From the NCBI GenBank assembly GCA_905182995.1, contig CAJJDP010000108.1:201722-265721 (forward strand): DNA of 64,000 nt, given 5' to 3'. The translations under genes and the position numbers were made by a program. The notes below the pieces were generated by a model. It was not told the origin of the DNA and did not search any database. It was given only the letters and a program-made list of their open reading frames with translations. Source of the DNA: Paramecium octaurelia. Lineage: Eukaryota; Ciliophora; Oligohymenophorea; Peniculida; Parameciidae. Positions 1-11,984 of this stretch are shown here, in pieces (position 1 is the first letter of the stretch; each line of letters opens with the position of its first letter).

Positions 1-874
1 GTGTTAATTTAATAAATAACTAAATCTCCCTCCAAGGTTGATGAAACAAATCTTAAATGCTCATCAGTTGTAAAAAATCTGATTGCATTTAGTCGTTGAT
101 TTTGTTATTGATTCTAATATAATAATTGTTCAGAACGATAAAGTGAAACCAAACCTGATTATCCCCCTACTATCACATAATTGGCTTAAATATCTAACGA
201 TGTACCACCTTAAGTTTAGGTGTGTTATTACTTGATTTCATAATTTGATAAAATCTAAAATATTGAATAAGACTACTTAAGGACTAGGAAATTATTCAAA
301 ATATGATTATTGCTTTCTCAAAAGTTTTCTTTGGCTTGTTAATTTTAATGCAATTTATTCAATATCAGTCACGTAATTTGCTGATAATTTTTCAGGAGCA
401 TTATTAGTTTCTACTTCTACTTTATGATTTAATTTATTTTATAATTGCGCTAATTCTATTCTTGCTTAATCTCTCTCTTTTATTAGTTTTGCTATCACAC
501 GACATGCAGCATCATGTTAATAGAGTGCGTGAGTTAATTCATGTCTTACTTATTCCAAATGTTATTTCAATTAAAATTACTCCAATAATAATGCGTCCCA
601 CTCATTTTATAAAAGGGAGAGCAATGAAGGTATTGATGTAACTGTCACTGGTCTTGGCTTTTGAATTTTGGCTACTTTCACCTGAATGTTTGAAATTTAT
701 TATTACTTCGATTAGGTCTTCTAAATTCAAAGGTCTTCCAGTAATTGGACATGTGCCTGTACTTTCAATATGCTTCTCAATCAATCTTTTTTCATATATA
801 TGTCCACTAACTTTAGAAATTACTGGTGTTTCAATCAATTCACCAGAAAGTGCACAAGTTTACCAGGATTACAT
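1..874 (-). CDS. PRP19: Prp19-type U-box/WD40 spliceosomal E3 ligase, 3' end cut by window edge
   Basis: Prp19 is the ubiquitin ligase core of the spliceosomal NineTeen complex. The N-terminus has the U-box (CALSGELIETPVISK, then GHIYEKRLIEKHI). A helical segment with LQNEWDALLLEQF and ALYQHDAACRVIAKL follows, and then the start of the WD40 propeller (TSLDIQANYVIVGG). The start at 874 directly precedes the U-box. A 28-nt intron (675-648) and another of about 22 nt near 270 restore frame. TAA and TAG occur repeatedly as Gln. The rest of the propeller lies beyond base 1. The eL31 stop is only 50 bp upstream on the same strand. Confidence 0.93.
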
Positions 875-924
875 GTATTAATGATATGAATTTATTTGAA
901 TATTTATTAAACTTATGTGAATCA

Positions 925-1305
925 TCATTATTTTGTAATTTCTGTCTTAAGATTGTCAAATGAATCTACTGGAACATATTAGGCAAGAGTGTAATACTTT
1001 CCTTTACCATCATCCTCTTCCTTCTTCTTTCTTTGCAATCTAACCCTAATCCTTCTTGGTAAATTACGAATTCCTCTTGCCCAAATAGCCTCATTTAATT
1101 ATGGATCAACTCTCACATCATCAGTTAACATATTTTTTTAAGCTAAACAATCCCTTCACTTTTTACCAAATCTAACAATGTGACTCACTGCTCTGGGTGC
1201 CTTTCTTTTAAAAGTCTCCTTGTGAACAGCTTTATGAAGATTTATTGTATAGTCTCTGCTTACTTCACCTAAAGGATTAGGCTTTCCCTTCTCTTTCTTT
1301 CCCAT
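925..1305 (-). CDS. RPL31: 60S ribosomal protein eL31
   Basis: Structural protein of the large ribosomal subunit near the exit tunnel. The spliced product is 118 aa, close to the family's 120-125. It shows the eL31 blocks [19 protein letters not shown], then [33 protein letters not shown] and [11 protein letters not shown]. One 24-nt intron (1166-1143) has an in-frame TGA, so an unspliced message would terminate. The start at 1305 gives the usual Lys-rich N-terminus (MGKKEKGK). It ends in TGA 50 bp upstream of Prp19 on the same strand. Confidence 0.96.
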
Positions 1306-1696
1306 TAATTAAAATCTTTAAAATTAATTTTAAAAAGCAAATAATTCTCAAATATTTTTAGAGAAGTACATTGTGTTGTAAACTATATCAAGGTTTGATT
1401 AAATGATCCAGCCTCATATTTTGTATATTTATTTTAATCATATATTGACACACTAAAAATACATCCTACTTTATTTAACAAATAAAGGATTTATCAAACA
1501 TGTAAAAACATTTAATTAAATTAGGGGATATTTTTATAATTTAATTATATTCTCATCAAATCTTTTGCCTTCTTATCTCCAACTTGATTAAGAAGTATTA
1601 ATTTAGAAAGCATAAAGATCAAGGATTTTAGAATTAATCATAGAGATAATTCGTAATTATTAGTATAAAGATGATTTAATTAATAATTTACAAATA
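1306..1696. other. AT-rich intergenic stretch
   Basis: About 390 bases of very AT-rich sequence between eL31 and an unknown gene. I see no ORF, RNA gene or repeat in it, except that the first exact duplication begins at 1657. Confidence 0.6.
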
Positions 1697-2229
1697 TCAA
1701 AACTCATAATTTGAATATTTTAGAGAGGAGAGGGATTACGGATCTTGAGTACCAATGAATAGCTTTTTGACATACTTTAGAACCACTTCAGAATCGCTTA
1801 TCTTCGTAGACTTCAGTATATCCTTAATGATTTAGAAACTGGAGAAATATTCTTTGCAAATGAATCTGGCCTGCTCATTAGAGAAGAGGACCTTCAGATC
1901 TTTTCGAGTGTAGTTCTTTTTGCTGTTAACTTTGCTTATAAACTTTTTTATAGTAATATTCTATCTGGCTAAATCTTTGTAATTATTGACTAAAAATTAA
2001 AATAATAATTACTAAAGTAATTCTTAATAAGTACTCCCATATTTTTTGGGATATTCTTTGCTTCTTGATGACTTTTATTTTATTAGTTCTAATTTTGTAT
2101 GGAGTCATAGCTAGAATACCCTTTCTCTCTCTCTTATTAATCACAAACCTCATACTAACTTTTTTCTTCTAGATTATTTAAAGTGGATGGATTTAATGGA
2201 TCATCAAGCTCGAAAAATAAATATGACAT
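1697..2229 (-). CDS. Unknown 169-aa protein (copy 1)
   Basis: Not recognised. The product is about 169 aa with one 23-nt intron. The N-terminal 75 residues are acidic and Gln/Ser-rich (starts MSYLFFELDDPLNPSTLNN). The C-terminal half is basic and helical (FISKVNSKKNYTRKDLKVLF, VVLKYVKKLFIGTQDP). No signal peptide or membrane segment is visible. The same gene reappears at 3062-3594 because of the duplication. An open frame joined by a canonical micro-intron supports it as real. Confidence 0.55.
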
Positions 2230-2482
2230 AATTTTAATTATTTATTAATCTTAAAATAGTTTTAAGTTTTGTATTCTCCAATTAAAGACGTAGTACTCCA
2301 ATAGATTTAATGAGTTTGAACCAGATTGGACGAGATAACTAAGGATTGATAGGATCTGAGGATGAAAAAATCAAAATTAATATTCATATTCAAAAGCAAT
2401 TATAAATAAAAGTTGGATTTGGTAACATTGTAGAAAATTGAATAGTTTGAAAGTGTTTTTATATAAAAAAAGATATTAATTT

Positions 2483-3020
2483 ATGGTTTACAAAATCAGA
2501 AATAAGTCATTCTTCTGGACCAGAGCTGGATGGAAAAACAACTGGCATCCTAAGAATTTCAATGCCCCAAGACCATCAAGCTCAGAATTCACCATCGGTA
2601 TTAGATGTCGTTATGATCATAATTCATTTTTGAGAGGCAATGAGATAAATTTAATTTATTAGCTTACCATTCATATAGAAAGATCTCAAGACACTGCAAG
2701 CAGTACTTCTTTGGCAACAAGGAATTGGAAGAATTATTTTAGATGGGTTTGAGAACATTTTTCATAGTGCCACACATTGCTGAATGTCAAGTCACTCAAA
2801 TCAAACATGGTGGTGAAAGAAGAATGGTTGATTAAATTGATAGAGATTTTGAATTGGTATCTTACAATTCTCATCCATATTAATTGTTTACCTACTCTGT
2901 TTGGAATTAATATTTAGCCAATCAACAAGAAGCTTATGAATAGAGAAAGAATGGTGGCTAGGCAATTGAGGATCAAGTGATCGATCACATTAGGTATGTA
3001 TTTTGAGTACTATATTAAAA
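2483..3020 (+). CDS. Unknown protein, 5' part only (copy 1, ends at the N)
   Basis: Truncated duplicate of the gene at 3848-4627. It breaks off inside that gene's second intron, where the single N interrupts the assembly. The upstream unknown gene is transcribed divergently with about 250 bp between the starts. Confidence 0.5.
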
Positions 3021-3021
3021 N

Positions 3022-4385
3022 TTATTAGTATAAAGATGATTTAATTAATAATTTACAAATATCAAAACTCATAATTTGAATATTTTAGAGAGGAGAGGGA
3101 TTACGGATCTTGAGTACCAATGAATAGCTTTTTGACATACTTTAGAACCACTTCAGAATCGCTTATCTTCGTAGACTTCAGTATATCCTTAATGATTTAG
3201 AAACTGGAGAAATATTCTTTGCAAATGAATCTGGCCTGCTCATTAGAGAAGAGGACCTTCAGATCTTTTCGAGTGTAGTTCTTTTTGCTGTTAACTTTGC
3301 TTATAAACTTTTTTATAGTAATATTCTATCTGGCTAAATCTTTGTAATTATTGACTAAAAATTAAAATAATAATTACTAAAGTAATTCTTAATAAGTACT
3401 CCCATATTTTTTGGGATATTCTTTGCTTCTTGATGACTTTTATTTTATTAGTTCTAATTTTGTATGGAGTCATAGCTAGAATACCCTTTCTCTCTCTCTT
3501 ATTAATCACAAACCTCATACTAACTTTTTTCTTCTAGATTATTTAAAGTGGATGGATTTAATGGATCATCAAGCTCGAAAAATAAATATGACATAATTTT
3601 AATTATTTATTAATCTTAAAATAGTTTTAAGTTTTGTATTCTCCAATTAAAGACGTAGTACTCCAATAGATTTAATGAGTTTGAACCAGATTGGACGAGA
3701 TAACTAAGGATTGATAGGATCTGAGGATGAAAAAATCAAAATTAATATTCATATTCAAAAGCAATTATAAATAAAAGTTGGATTTGGTAACATTGTAGAA
3801 AATTGAATAGTTTGAAAGTGTTTTTATATAAAAAAAGATATTAATTTATGGTTTACAAAATCAGAAATAAGTCATTCTTCTGGACCAGAGCTGGATGGAA
3901 AAACAACTGGCATCCTAAGAATTTCAATGCCCCAAGACCATCAAGCTCAGAATTCACCATCGGTATTAGATGTCGTTATGATCATAATTCATTTTTGAGA
4001 GGCAATGAGATAAATTTAATTTATTAGCTTACCATTCATATAGAAAGATCTCAAGACACTGCAAGCAGTACTTCTTTGGCAACAAGGAATTGGAAGAATT
4101 ATTTTAGATGGGTTTGAGAACATTTTTCATAGTGCCACACATTGCTGAATGTCAAGTCACTCAAATCAAACATGGTGGTGAAAGAAGAATGGTTGATTAA
4201 ATTGATAGAGATTTTGAATTGGTATCTTACAATTCTCATCCATATTAATTGTTTACCTACTCTGTTTGGAATTAATATTTAGCCAATCAACAAGAAGCTT
4301 ATGAATAGAGAAAGAATGGTGGCTAGGCAATTGAGGATCAAGTGATCGATCACATTAGGTATGTATTTTGAGTACTATATTAAAA
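3022..4385. repeat. Second copy of the 1364-bp duplication
   Basis: Offset of 1365 from the first copy with no difference seen by eye. This copy runs on into unique sequence and contains the complete versions of both genes. Confidence 0.9.
3062..3594 (-). CDS. Unknown 169-aa protein (copy 2)
   Basis: Identical to the gene at 1697-2229, shifted by 1365 bases. Probably the same locus assembled twice. It is not independent evidence for a gene family. Confidence 0.5.
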
Positions 4386-4627
4386 AGCGAATTGGTGAAG
4401 GATGAAAAGGCAAAATTGGGAGCTGGAAAACAATTGAGCATTGAGAGAACAGCAGAGATTGTGATGAATGTGATGAGACAATTGAGAGCAGCCTAATAGA
4501 GACCCAATCTTAATAATAGGTAAATATTTAGTACTTAAAGGGAAGACGTGCTGATGGAGAATTTGATGATTTCCTTGAATAGAGAAGACCATTCACAGCT
4601 CCAAATAACTAATCAGCTACTCATTGA
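3848..4627 (+). CDS. Unknown 231-aa basic protein
   Basis: Not recognised. Three micro-introns (4068-4096, 4359-4387, 4520-4545) give an open 231-aa product ending at a TGA. It starts MVYKIRNKSFFWTRAGWKNN, with a compact middle (LFQMGLRTFFIVPHIAEC) and a Gln/Arg-rich helical tail. The aromatic, basic N-terminus and lack of a classical signal would suit a mitochondrial or ribosome-associated protein, but this is inference. The first intron position is the least certain, because three frames stay open for about 60 nt there. The gene converges on PP2A-A with about 59 bp between stops. Confidence 0.6.
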
Positions 4628-4686
4628 GCTGATTATATTAAAAACAATATATAACAACTTATTAATTATATTATTTATGTATTATT

Positions 4687-6611
4687 TCAATATTGTAAAG
4701 CTTCCTAAGCATAAAATTTAACGTCTCTGTCATTGTCATCGGTCAATTCATTTATTGCTCTACGTTATTATTATATAAATACTATTTTATTTGATTCAAA
4801 GTCCCTTGATGATCAATCTTTTTTGATAATTATTTAGCCACTCTTATACTAACAAATCTAATATTAGGAACATTGTCCTTCATGCACTTCTAAACAATTG
4901 GCCATAGTTTATCTTGGATCATGGGTCCATCAGCCACTTGACCAATTTATTAAATGGCATATAAGGCATTCATTCTATACAAGAATCCAGTGTCCTTATT
5001 TAGAGTCTCCAAACATTTAGACAAAAAGCTTCCCAATGCCCAATCAATTTTGTAAGTTTAGATCAAATCATTCAATCTGCTCAACCCTATGGTTCTAACT
5101 TCAGCTGCTCTATCCTTCAAGAATAAAACATAGACTGGTTCTAAATGTTTTAAGAAAATGTCTGTATTTTTTATGGTTCTAGGATGATATATCACAAATA
5201 CAATGCTAAATGGAAGACAGTCTACATTGTTTCTTTTCTAACTCTCCATTTAGGATCTTCCATGCTCTTTTTCAAATGAGGAATAAATTGACCGAGGGCA
5301 TCAGGACCAAGAGCTGCAGCAAATACTCCAACGGATTAAGCTGCATTCTTTCTGACATCCTGATTGTCATCACTCATCAATTCAATCAAATAGGATTGGA
5401 GTTTGCTTTAACTAATTTCTTTAGGTAAAATAGTAGCAATCTAACCAATAACTAAGCAAGCATTTTCTAAATGATTATGAATATTATATAATGTTTACAT
5501 TTCACTTATGCAAATGCATCCTTTGCTAGTAATTGTAATAAGGGAATAATAAGGTTTAGTTTCTCTGGAGACACAAACTTAATAAATTTAGCCAAACTTT
5601 TCACAGCGATTACTCTGACATCACTTTCAGCATCTTTTAGTAAATTTGAAAAGATCTAAATTAGTGAAGAGTCTGCAATCTCTTTACCCACTGCTTCAGC
5701 TAACTAGATATTTTGGACTTATAAAATACCTCTGCAAATATCTTTGACAAAGCCAATCTCACTCTCCATGATTTGTCTTCTGCTGAAGATATGATCAATG
5801 GTAAGATATTGGTCTTGTTTTCATTGATGTTTAGAATTTTAGCAATGTTCATTATGCTTTCCATGCACAATAATCTAACTTAATCCTATTCATCTTAACA
5901 TAGTTGTTTCAAAACAGTTATCAGAACTTCTATGACGTGATTTTTATCCATGTATTATGCAATCTCACCTATTTTAGTTGCTACTGCTCTTCTGACCATT
6001 GGTGTTTCTTCACTGCATAATTCGGTGAATTTCCTTAGATTGTTAAATTCACATAAAATACTATCTGAGCTTTTCTTTCTGATTTCCTGATCTAGAATAC
6101 ATGGGACACATTAAACTGACGGCAGAAACTCTACAGGTAAAATTGGCTTCATTTGAAGCTAGTTTTAAAATCTAATAATTCTGAATAAGTCTTACCATGG
6201 GGACAATGGTGTTGGCAATTTCATTGTCTTGTAAAAAATTACATACAATTGTGATTGATTTGACAGCTTATTCACGTACCACAGTCTCATCAAATCCTGC
6301 CAATTGTTCCAAAATTGGCAACAAGCATATAGATTATTATGGAATGATTTATCTAAATTAGCCTATTTAAATACGCAATATAGCCTAATTCCTCTGCCAT
6401 TGCAAATAAGACTTCATCATCTTCTTTCTTCATCAATGCTACAAAATGATTATCAAATATTACTTTCAAAATATGGCAAAAGAACAGACTTTATTTTATC
6501 GGTTCCTAAGAGTGTTGCGATAATTCTAGCTCTGTGCATAGCATTGACTTTTAGATAAACTTCCTCATTTTCCATATCCTCCTTGAAAACATCTATTGGA
6601 TTATCACCCAT
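4687..6611 (-). CDS. PPP2R1A: PP2A scaffold subunit A (PR65), HEAT repeats
   Basis: Scaffold that holds catalytic and regulatory subunits of protein phosphatase 2A. It is built of tandem HEAT repeats across the whole length. The N-terminus (NPIDVFKEDMENEEVYLKVN, later ELGYIA) and the C-terminus (NELTDDNDRDVKFYAQEAL) match the two ends of PR65 closely. Interior repeats include LWPIVQKCMKDNVPNIRFVS. Micro-introns of 25 nt after residue 50 and 23 nt near the end are clear; at least one more near 6150-6200 is needed. Length fits the usual 590 aa. It is followed 61 bp upstream by APC6 on the same strand. Confidence 0.92.
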
Positions 6612-6672
6612 ATTTGATTGATTTAAATCTTTAATTATATATAATATATTATATATGTTTTACGATATAGAT

Positions 6673-8522
6673 TCAATTTACATACTCTGACAATCCCTAA
6701 TCGGCTGCCTCTTACAATGCCTTACTTAGCATATCCTAAACAAAAGTCTAATCTGATTTTAATGACAGAGATTTGTGATAATAATGAATGGCCTTGCTCA
6801 GACTGTTTGGTAACTCACTCAAATGATATGAAAATGCCAATCCAAAAAATATTTATGGAGAAACTGAATTTAACTACAATAGATCTCACAAAATACCTAG
6901 ATGCACTTTTCAAATATTTATATCGCATTTTTGTAATCCCTCTACTTTCTAAAGGTGTGTCCCAAATTCTAAAGTGCAGATTCTCTAATCTTATGATTTG
7001 AATTTTGACAGAACACTAAAGCATTCAAAAAATACTATATTTCACATTATATTTTACATCTTTGGCTTCATTATATTTCTTTTGTTTATAAGCAATGACT
7101 CCCAATTCATTTTGAATCATGGGATCAGTAGGATTGATGTCCTTAGCCTATTACAATGACAAAATTGCAGTCTACAAATTATTTGTTCTCAGATACTCCA
7201 TTCCAATATAAACATGAGCCTGGTAACAACCAGGGAATTGTCGAGTGATGGATCTGTATATTGACATGGCCTAATCGGACTCATCTTGAATAGCATAAGA
7301 ATGGGCCAACCCAATCCAACTATAAATGAGATGCTAATCCAATTGAATGGACTTCTGAAACTATTTCCTTGCTACTTCATACTTCTTAGTTGAGAAGTAG
7401 TATACTCCAACAACAAACCAACTCAAAGCATTTGATGAATAGTTTTCTATCAAATTATGAGCACAAAAATATAATTCTGCTATCTAATCCAATTCCAGTA
7501 AACATGATACATATGTTGGAATCACATCAAAATACAATGGATCCTATTTGATTGCCTTCAATGACCAATCATATGCAGATGCAATATCATAACTATAATA
7601 AGCCTTCTTAGCTTTGACATTCAGAATGTCTATATTATTCTTCTTGTCCAATGTTAAGTAGACTAAGTCATTTTGAATTGGAATTTCCTCCTTTCTGATG
7701 TAAGGACTTCTTATGGGAGATGGTTTCATCTATTGAGTCTCCACTTTATCCACTATTTATAATTACTAGGCTATCTTCCTTTTCTCTTCTTACAAGTGAT
7801 CTGCTATTTTCTGATTCCCAATGTCACAATTTATTGTCTTGCTTACATAATAGTCTTTTAACCAAGCTTCATCTGAGTTCAGTTGTATTTATTGAATGAG
7901 ATTCTCCTTCTCATCAGAGGATATTAAATAGGAATCTACTAATTATTAAAACACTCGCACATTCGTTGGAGTCTTCTGTAAACACTCGTAGTAATTTGAG
8001 ACTGCCAATTATTTGTTCTCCAATGCCTCATAGCATTGTCCTCTTATCCAATCACTTTAGGATGTGATTTCTTCTTGCAATATCTCTATTCCTAATTCAT
8101 ATTGCTTATTTGCATACAAGGCTCTAGCTGCTAATACTGCAAAATCCCCTTATGTTAGTTTGTGCTTTAAAAACAAATTATAAACTCCTGAATATTCTGC
8201 ATTTGCAAAATGACACTAAAATTATTAGTATTATTACAATTCCAAGCATAAATACCAAATATGCCTATGTATTTTAATCCTGATTCAGACATAACAATTT
8301 CTCAGCAAAAAAGATAGCTTACTTGTATTACCCCTAAAGATAGCTACTAATTCCCAATTGATATATGTTCATAAATGATGGATTATTTAACAATTGACTT
8401 GCAAAAATTGAATTCGATGAAGGATTGAAATAAGGAAGTTGAACTTCATAATACATATTCGAGTATTTCTAAGGTTCGCTTGATTGTTTGATTACTTTTG
8501 ATGTTTTTTTTTGAATTGACAT
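6673..8522 (-). CDS. CDC16: Anaphase-promoting complex subunit 6 (Cdc16), TPR protein
   Basis: Subunit of the APC/C ubiquitin ligase that drives mitotic exit. The product is about 593 aa with at least three introns (22, 23 and 23 nt). The C-terminal half has TPRs with the Cdc16 signatures ALSWFVVGVYYFSTKKYEVA, FPGCYQAHVYIGMEYLRTNN and DPMIQNELGVIAYKQKKYNE. The last repeats continue as NLGHTFRKQRDY. A Ser/Lys-rich N-terminal tail precedes the first TPR. Start at 8522 is the first Met, and the divergent gene begins 98 bp away. Confidence 0.9.
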
Positions 8523-8620
8523 TAAACAATAATGTTTTAAAATTTGAATTTTTATATATTATTTTTATGTTAATTCTAATTATACTAACTTTTGTACATG
8601 CTTTTTAAGAATAAAAAGTT

Positions 8621-9038
8621 ATGGCCAATCTAAATCAACCTTAATTGCATTGCTTAGACATTCAAACTGATAACAAACTCTACGATATTAAAGTATCCTT
8701 TCTGGGAAGTGTAGGCATTGATATCTCAATGTTTTGGCAATCTCAATAATAATCATTTATTGAAACCATCAACAATTATTAACCAATGGACACAGTTAAA
8801 TTAAGATTCAGAAACGATGCTAACAGAAATGAAAATTGCTTCTATGTCGTTGGATATTAAATCTCAAGAGGATTGACGCATGAACCTAAATTCTAATATA
8901 TTATTAGTATGGTTTCATATTTTATCAAATTTAGAATTAGAAGAAGTCTTAATTGACGACCTAAATTGGACCTACTTAAGTTAATATCTTTTTGTTATAG
9001 TCGTCCCACTTATAGTTGTGTAATTTATAAAAAAATGA
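8621..9038 (+). CDS. Small tail-anchored membrane protein, 129 aa
   Basis: Family not recognised. A hydrophilic domain of about 100 aa (HCLDIQTDNKLYDIKVSFLG, FRNDANRNENCFYVVGYQIS) is followed by one C-terminal hydrophobic segment (YLFVIVVPLIVVQF) and a terminal IKK. That is the layout of a tail-anchored protein with a dilysine-like end, so an ER membrane location is likely (inference). One 28-nt intron near 8910 joins the frames. It shares a 98-bp divergent promoter region with APC6. Confidence 0.65.
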
Positions 9039-9130
9039 GTGGATATATTATAAATATTTTATTATCGATCTCTATATAGAACTGTTTCTGATGTCTATCA
9101 AATTTATATTTCATACTTCTCATACCAAAG

Positions 9131-9140
9131 GTGTATATAA
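9131..9140 (+). promoter_or_regulatory. TATA-like box upstream of 5S rRNA
   Basis: The stretch gtgtatataa lies about 25-30 bp before the 5S 5' end. Upstream TATA-like boxes assist Pol III transcription in several eukaryotes. In such AT-rich DNA this may be chance. Confidence 0.3.
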
Positions 9141-9162
9141 CCTTAAATTCATTGTAAATATC

Positions 9163-9282
9163 GTTGTCGGCCATACTAAGCCTAAAGCACCGGATCCCAT
9201 TCGAACTCCGAAGTTAAGCGGCTTAAGGCGAGGTTAGTACTAAGGTGGGGGACCGCTTGGGAAGTCCTCGTGTTGACAACCC
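9163..9282 (+). rRNA. 5S ribosomal RNA
   Basis: About 120 nt beginning gttgtcggccatac, with conserved loop/box sequences ggatcccattcgaactccg and aagttaagc, and a 3' arm ending gttgacaac that pairs with the 5' gttgtc. It is nearly identical in sequence and length to ciliate 5S rRNA. The GC-rich island stands out from its surroundings. A T8 run follows directly. Confidence 0.96.
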
Positions 9283-9290
9283 TTTTTTTT
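9283..9290 (+). terminator. Pol III T-run terminator of 5S
   Basis: Eight consecutive T right after the 5S 3' end, the usual Pol III stop. The second exact duplication starts at this first T, so the contig boundary coincides with the end of a gene that is normally repeated in the genome. Confidence 0.85.
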
Positions 9291-9896
9291 ATTTAATTCT
9301 AAAATTTAATCATTTTATACGAATTATTAAGATTATAAAAATTATCTTTCATATTTGTACTATTTTATTATCATATTTTAATTTTTGTTTATGACGATTA
9401 AAAATGAAATTTATCTCATGGTTGCTTTGATTCTTTATGAACTATGTTCTCCATTTCGCAAATGAAAAAGAAAAGTAATTTACACCAATTTTACCATTAT
9501 AAATAATTTTTATTCATGTATATATATAACAACATTGATTTCAAAAGGAATTAATATAAATTGTTAAAATGTTTTCACTTCATTTCCCTTAAAATAGTTA
9601 AAGATACAATGGCCTTGATCTATATATTTAATATTTGAATTAACTCAAGATAATTTGCTTAATTTTATAATGAGTCGGGTTAATTAAGAATTGAAAATAT
9701 CAAATATATTTTATATTTTCCATTTATAAATATAAATGTATACTTAATATTTTTGATAGAGATCCATCTTGGGACCTCTAAAATTTGATCATTAAGATAC
9801 GCCCTCCAAGTAGGATATCATCTATAATGAACAATCTATATTTAATTCAATAAATTTACAATATGTATAATTAAAGATAATTTAGAATTTTTTCGA
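9291..9896. other. AT-rich intergenic stretch after 5S
   Basis: About 600 bases without a recognisable gene or RNA. The same stretch recurs at 10631-11236. Confidence 0.5.
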
Positions 9897-10364
9897 ATGA
9901 CATTCCAAAAAGTTCTTATATGTTCAAAAGAATATATTGTTGGAAGCTGGGAAAAATAATTTTATTTTATGAATAATCATCCGCTTTCTAGACTTGAATA
10001 AAACAAGTCCGCTCAAGAATCCAAACTAAATACCTTAAGAAAATATTACGAGCTTTCTTCAGAATAAAGAAAAGATCTCGAATATTTTACTCTTATCAAA
10101 TAGTTCATTAATAAATAAGAGGAATATCATGATACTGACTCTTCTAATGGCTTTAGCATATCTGAGACTTCAAATACTGTGTACATCGAAGGGAGTGAAT
10201 AACAATAGATATGCATAAAAATGTTTGATATTATAAAATAAATGAAAAGAGCAGTAAAATAGTCTTAAAAATTATGTTCAACCAAGATCAAAAAATTAAA
10301 TAAGATTATCGAAAAAAGACATAAAGAGATTAATAAGTTCAAAATTAGCCTTGGTATGTTATGA
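9897..10364 (+). CDS. Small unknown protein, 155 aa (copy 1)
   Basis: Not recognised. Uninterrupted frame of 155 codons starting MTFQKVLICSKEYIVGSW, then a hydrophilic Ser/Glu-rich middle and a Lys-rich C-terminal helix (KKLNKIIEKRHKEINKFK). The next in-frame upstream codon block contains a TGA, so 9897 is the first Met. With only one stop codon in AT-rich DNA, frames of this size can occur by chance, so it is moderately supported. Confidence 0.4.
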
Positions 10365-10622
10365 TTAAAACTATTACTATGTTGTTAATTAAATGTATAA
10401 TATATTTTTATATTAAACATTTCTCTTATTCAAATTTATTTATGAATCCTTTAATATCTTAAATAACATATTCTGATTTATTATAATAATATACACCATT
10501 CAATGAACATATCTCTGATTTCAAAAGATTTTGTTCGAATAGCCCGAGTTTAACCTTTTCTTTATCAAGATAGTTTATCATTTATGTTACATTTAAAGAA
10601 TATATAACATCTTGTAAAAATN

Positions 10623-11961
10623 TTTTTTTTATTTAATTCTAAAATTTAATCATTTTATACGAATTATTAAGATTATAAAAATTATCTTTCATATTTGTAC
10701 TATTTTATTATCATATTTTAATTTTTGTTTATGACGATTAAAAATGAAATTTATCTCATGGTTGCTTTGATTCTTTATGAACTATGTTCTCCATTTCGCA
10801 AATGAAAAAGAAAAGTAATTTACACCAATTTTACCATTATAAATAATTTTTATTCATGTATATATATAACAACATTGATTTCAAAAGGAATTAATATAAA
10901 TTGTTAAAATGTTTTCACTTCATTTCCCTTAAAATAGTTAAAGATACAATGGCCTTGATCTATATATTTAATATTTGAATTAACTCAAGATAATTTGCTT
11001 AATTTTATAATGAGTCGGGTTAATTAAGAATTGAAAATATCAAATATATTTTATATTTTCCATTTATAAATATAAATGTATACTTAATATTTTTGATAGA
11101 GATCCATCTTGGGACCTCTAAAATTTGATCATTAAGATACGCCCTCCAAGTAGGATATCATCTATAATGAACAATCTATATTTAATTCAATAAATTTACA
11201 ATATGTATAATTAAAGATAATTTAGAATTTTTTCGAATGACATTCCAAAAAGTTCTTATATGTTCAAAAGAATATATTGTTGGAAGCTGGGAAAAATAAT
11301 TTTATTTTATGAATAATCATCCGCTTTCTAGACTTGAATAAAACAAGTCCGCTCAAGAATCCAAACTAAATACCTTAAGAAAATATTACGAGCTTTCTTC
11401 AGAATAAAGAAAAGATCTCGAATATTTTACTCTTATCAAATAGTTCATTAATAAATAAGAGGAATATCATGATACTGACTCTTCTAATGGCTTTAGCATA
11501 TCTGAGACTTCAAATACTGTGTACATCGAAGGGAGTGAATAACAATAGATATGCATAAAAATGTTTGATATTATAAAATAAATGAAAAGAGCAGTAAAAT
11601 AGTCTTAAAAATTATGTTCAACCAAGATCAAAAAATTAAATAAGATTATCGAAAAAAGACATAAAGAGATTAATAAGTTCAAAATTAGCCTTGGTATGTT
11701 ATGATTAAAACTATTACTATGTTGTTAATTAAATGTATAATATATTTTTATATTAAACATTTCTCTTATTCAAATTTATTTATGAATCCTTTAATATCTT
11801 AAATAACATATTCTGATTTATTATAATAATATACACCATTCAATGAACATATCTCTGATTTCAAAAGATTTTGTTCGAATAGCCCGAGTTTAACCTTTTC
11901 TTTATCAAGATAGTTTATCATTTATGTTACATTTAAAGAATATATAACATCTTGTAAAAAT
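10623..11961. repeat. Second copy of the 1339-bp duplication
   Basis: Offset 1340 from the first copy, no difference seen. It lacks the 5S gene and continues into the decayed gene downstream. Confidence 0.9.
11237..11704 (+). CDS. Small unknown protein, 155 aa (copy 2)
   Basis: Exact repeat of 9897-10364 within the duplicated block, probably the same locus. Confidence 0.35.
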
Positions 11962-11984
11962 GAATTATAAATATTTATATTGAA

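Larger units (their letters stand above)
1657..3020. repeat. First copy of a perfect 1364-bp direct duplication
   Basis: Bases 1657-3020 recur, apparently identically, at 3022-4385 with a single N at 3021 between them. The unit holds one complete unknown gene and the first two thirds of another. Identity through introns and spacer, with an N exactly at the joint, points to two contig ends that overlap but were not merged. Confidence 0.9.
9283..10621. repeat. First copy of a perfect 1339-bp direct duplication
   Basis: Repeated at 10623-11961 after a single N at 10622. It begins at the T-run of the 5S gene and contains one small gene. Probably an unmerged contig overlap. Confidence 0.9.

Noticed and set aside
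1657-4385. Genuine recent tandem gene duplication
   Set aside because: Perfect identity in non-coding DNA, an N at the joint, truncated gene at the joint and two similar cases nearby all favour assembly overlap.
4380-4592. Minus-strand His/Leu-rich frame
   Set aside because: Antisense to the 3' exons of the unknown gene at 3848-4627.
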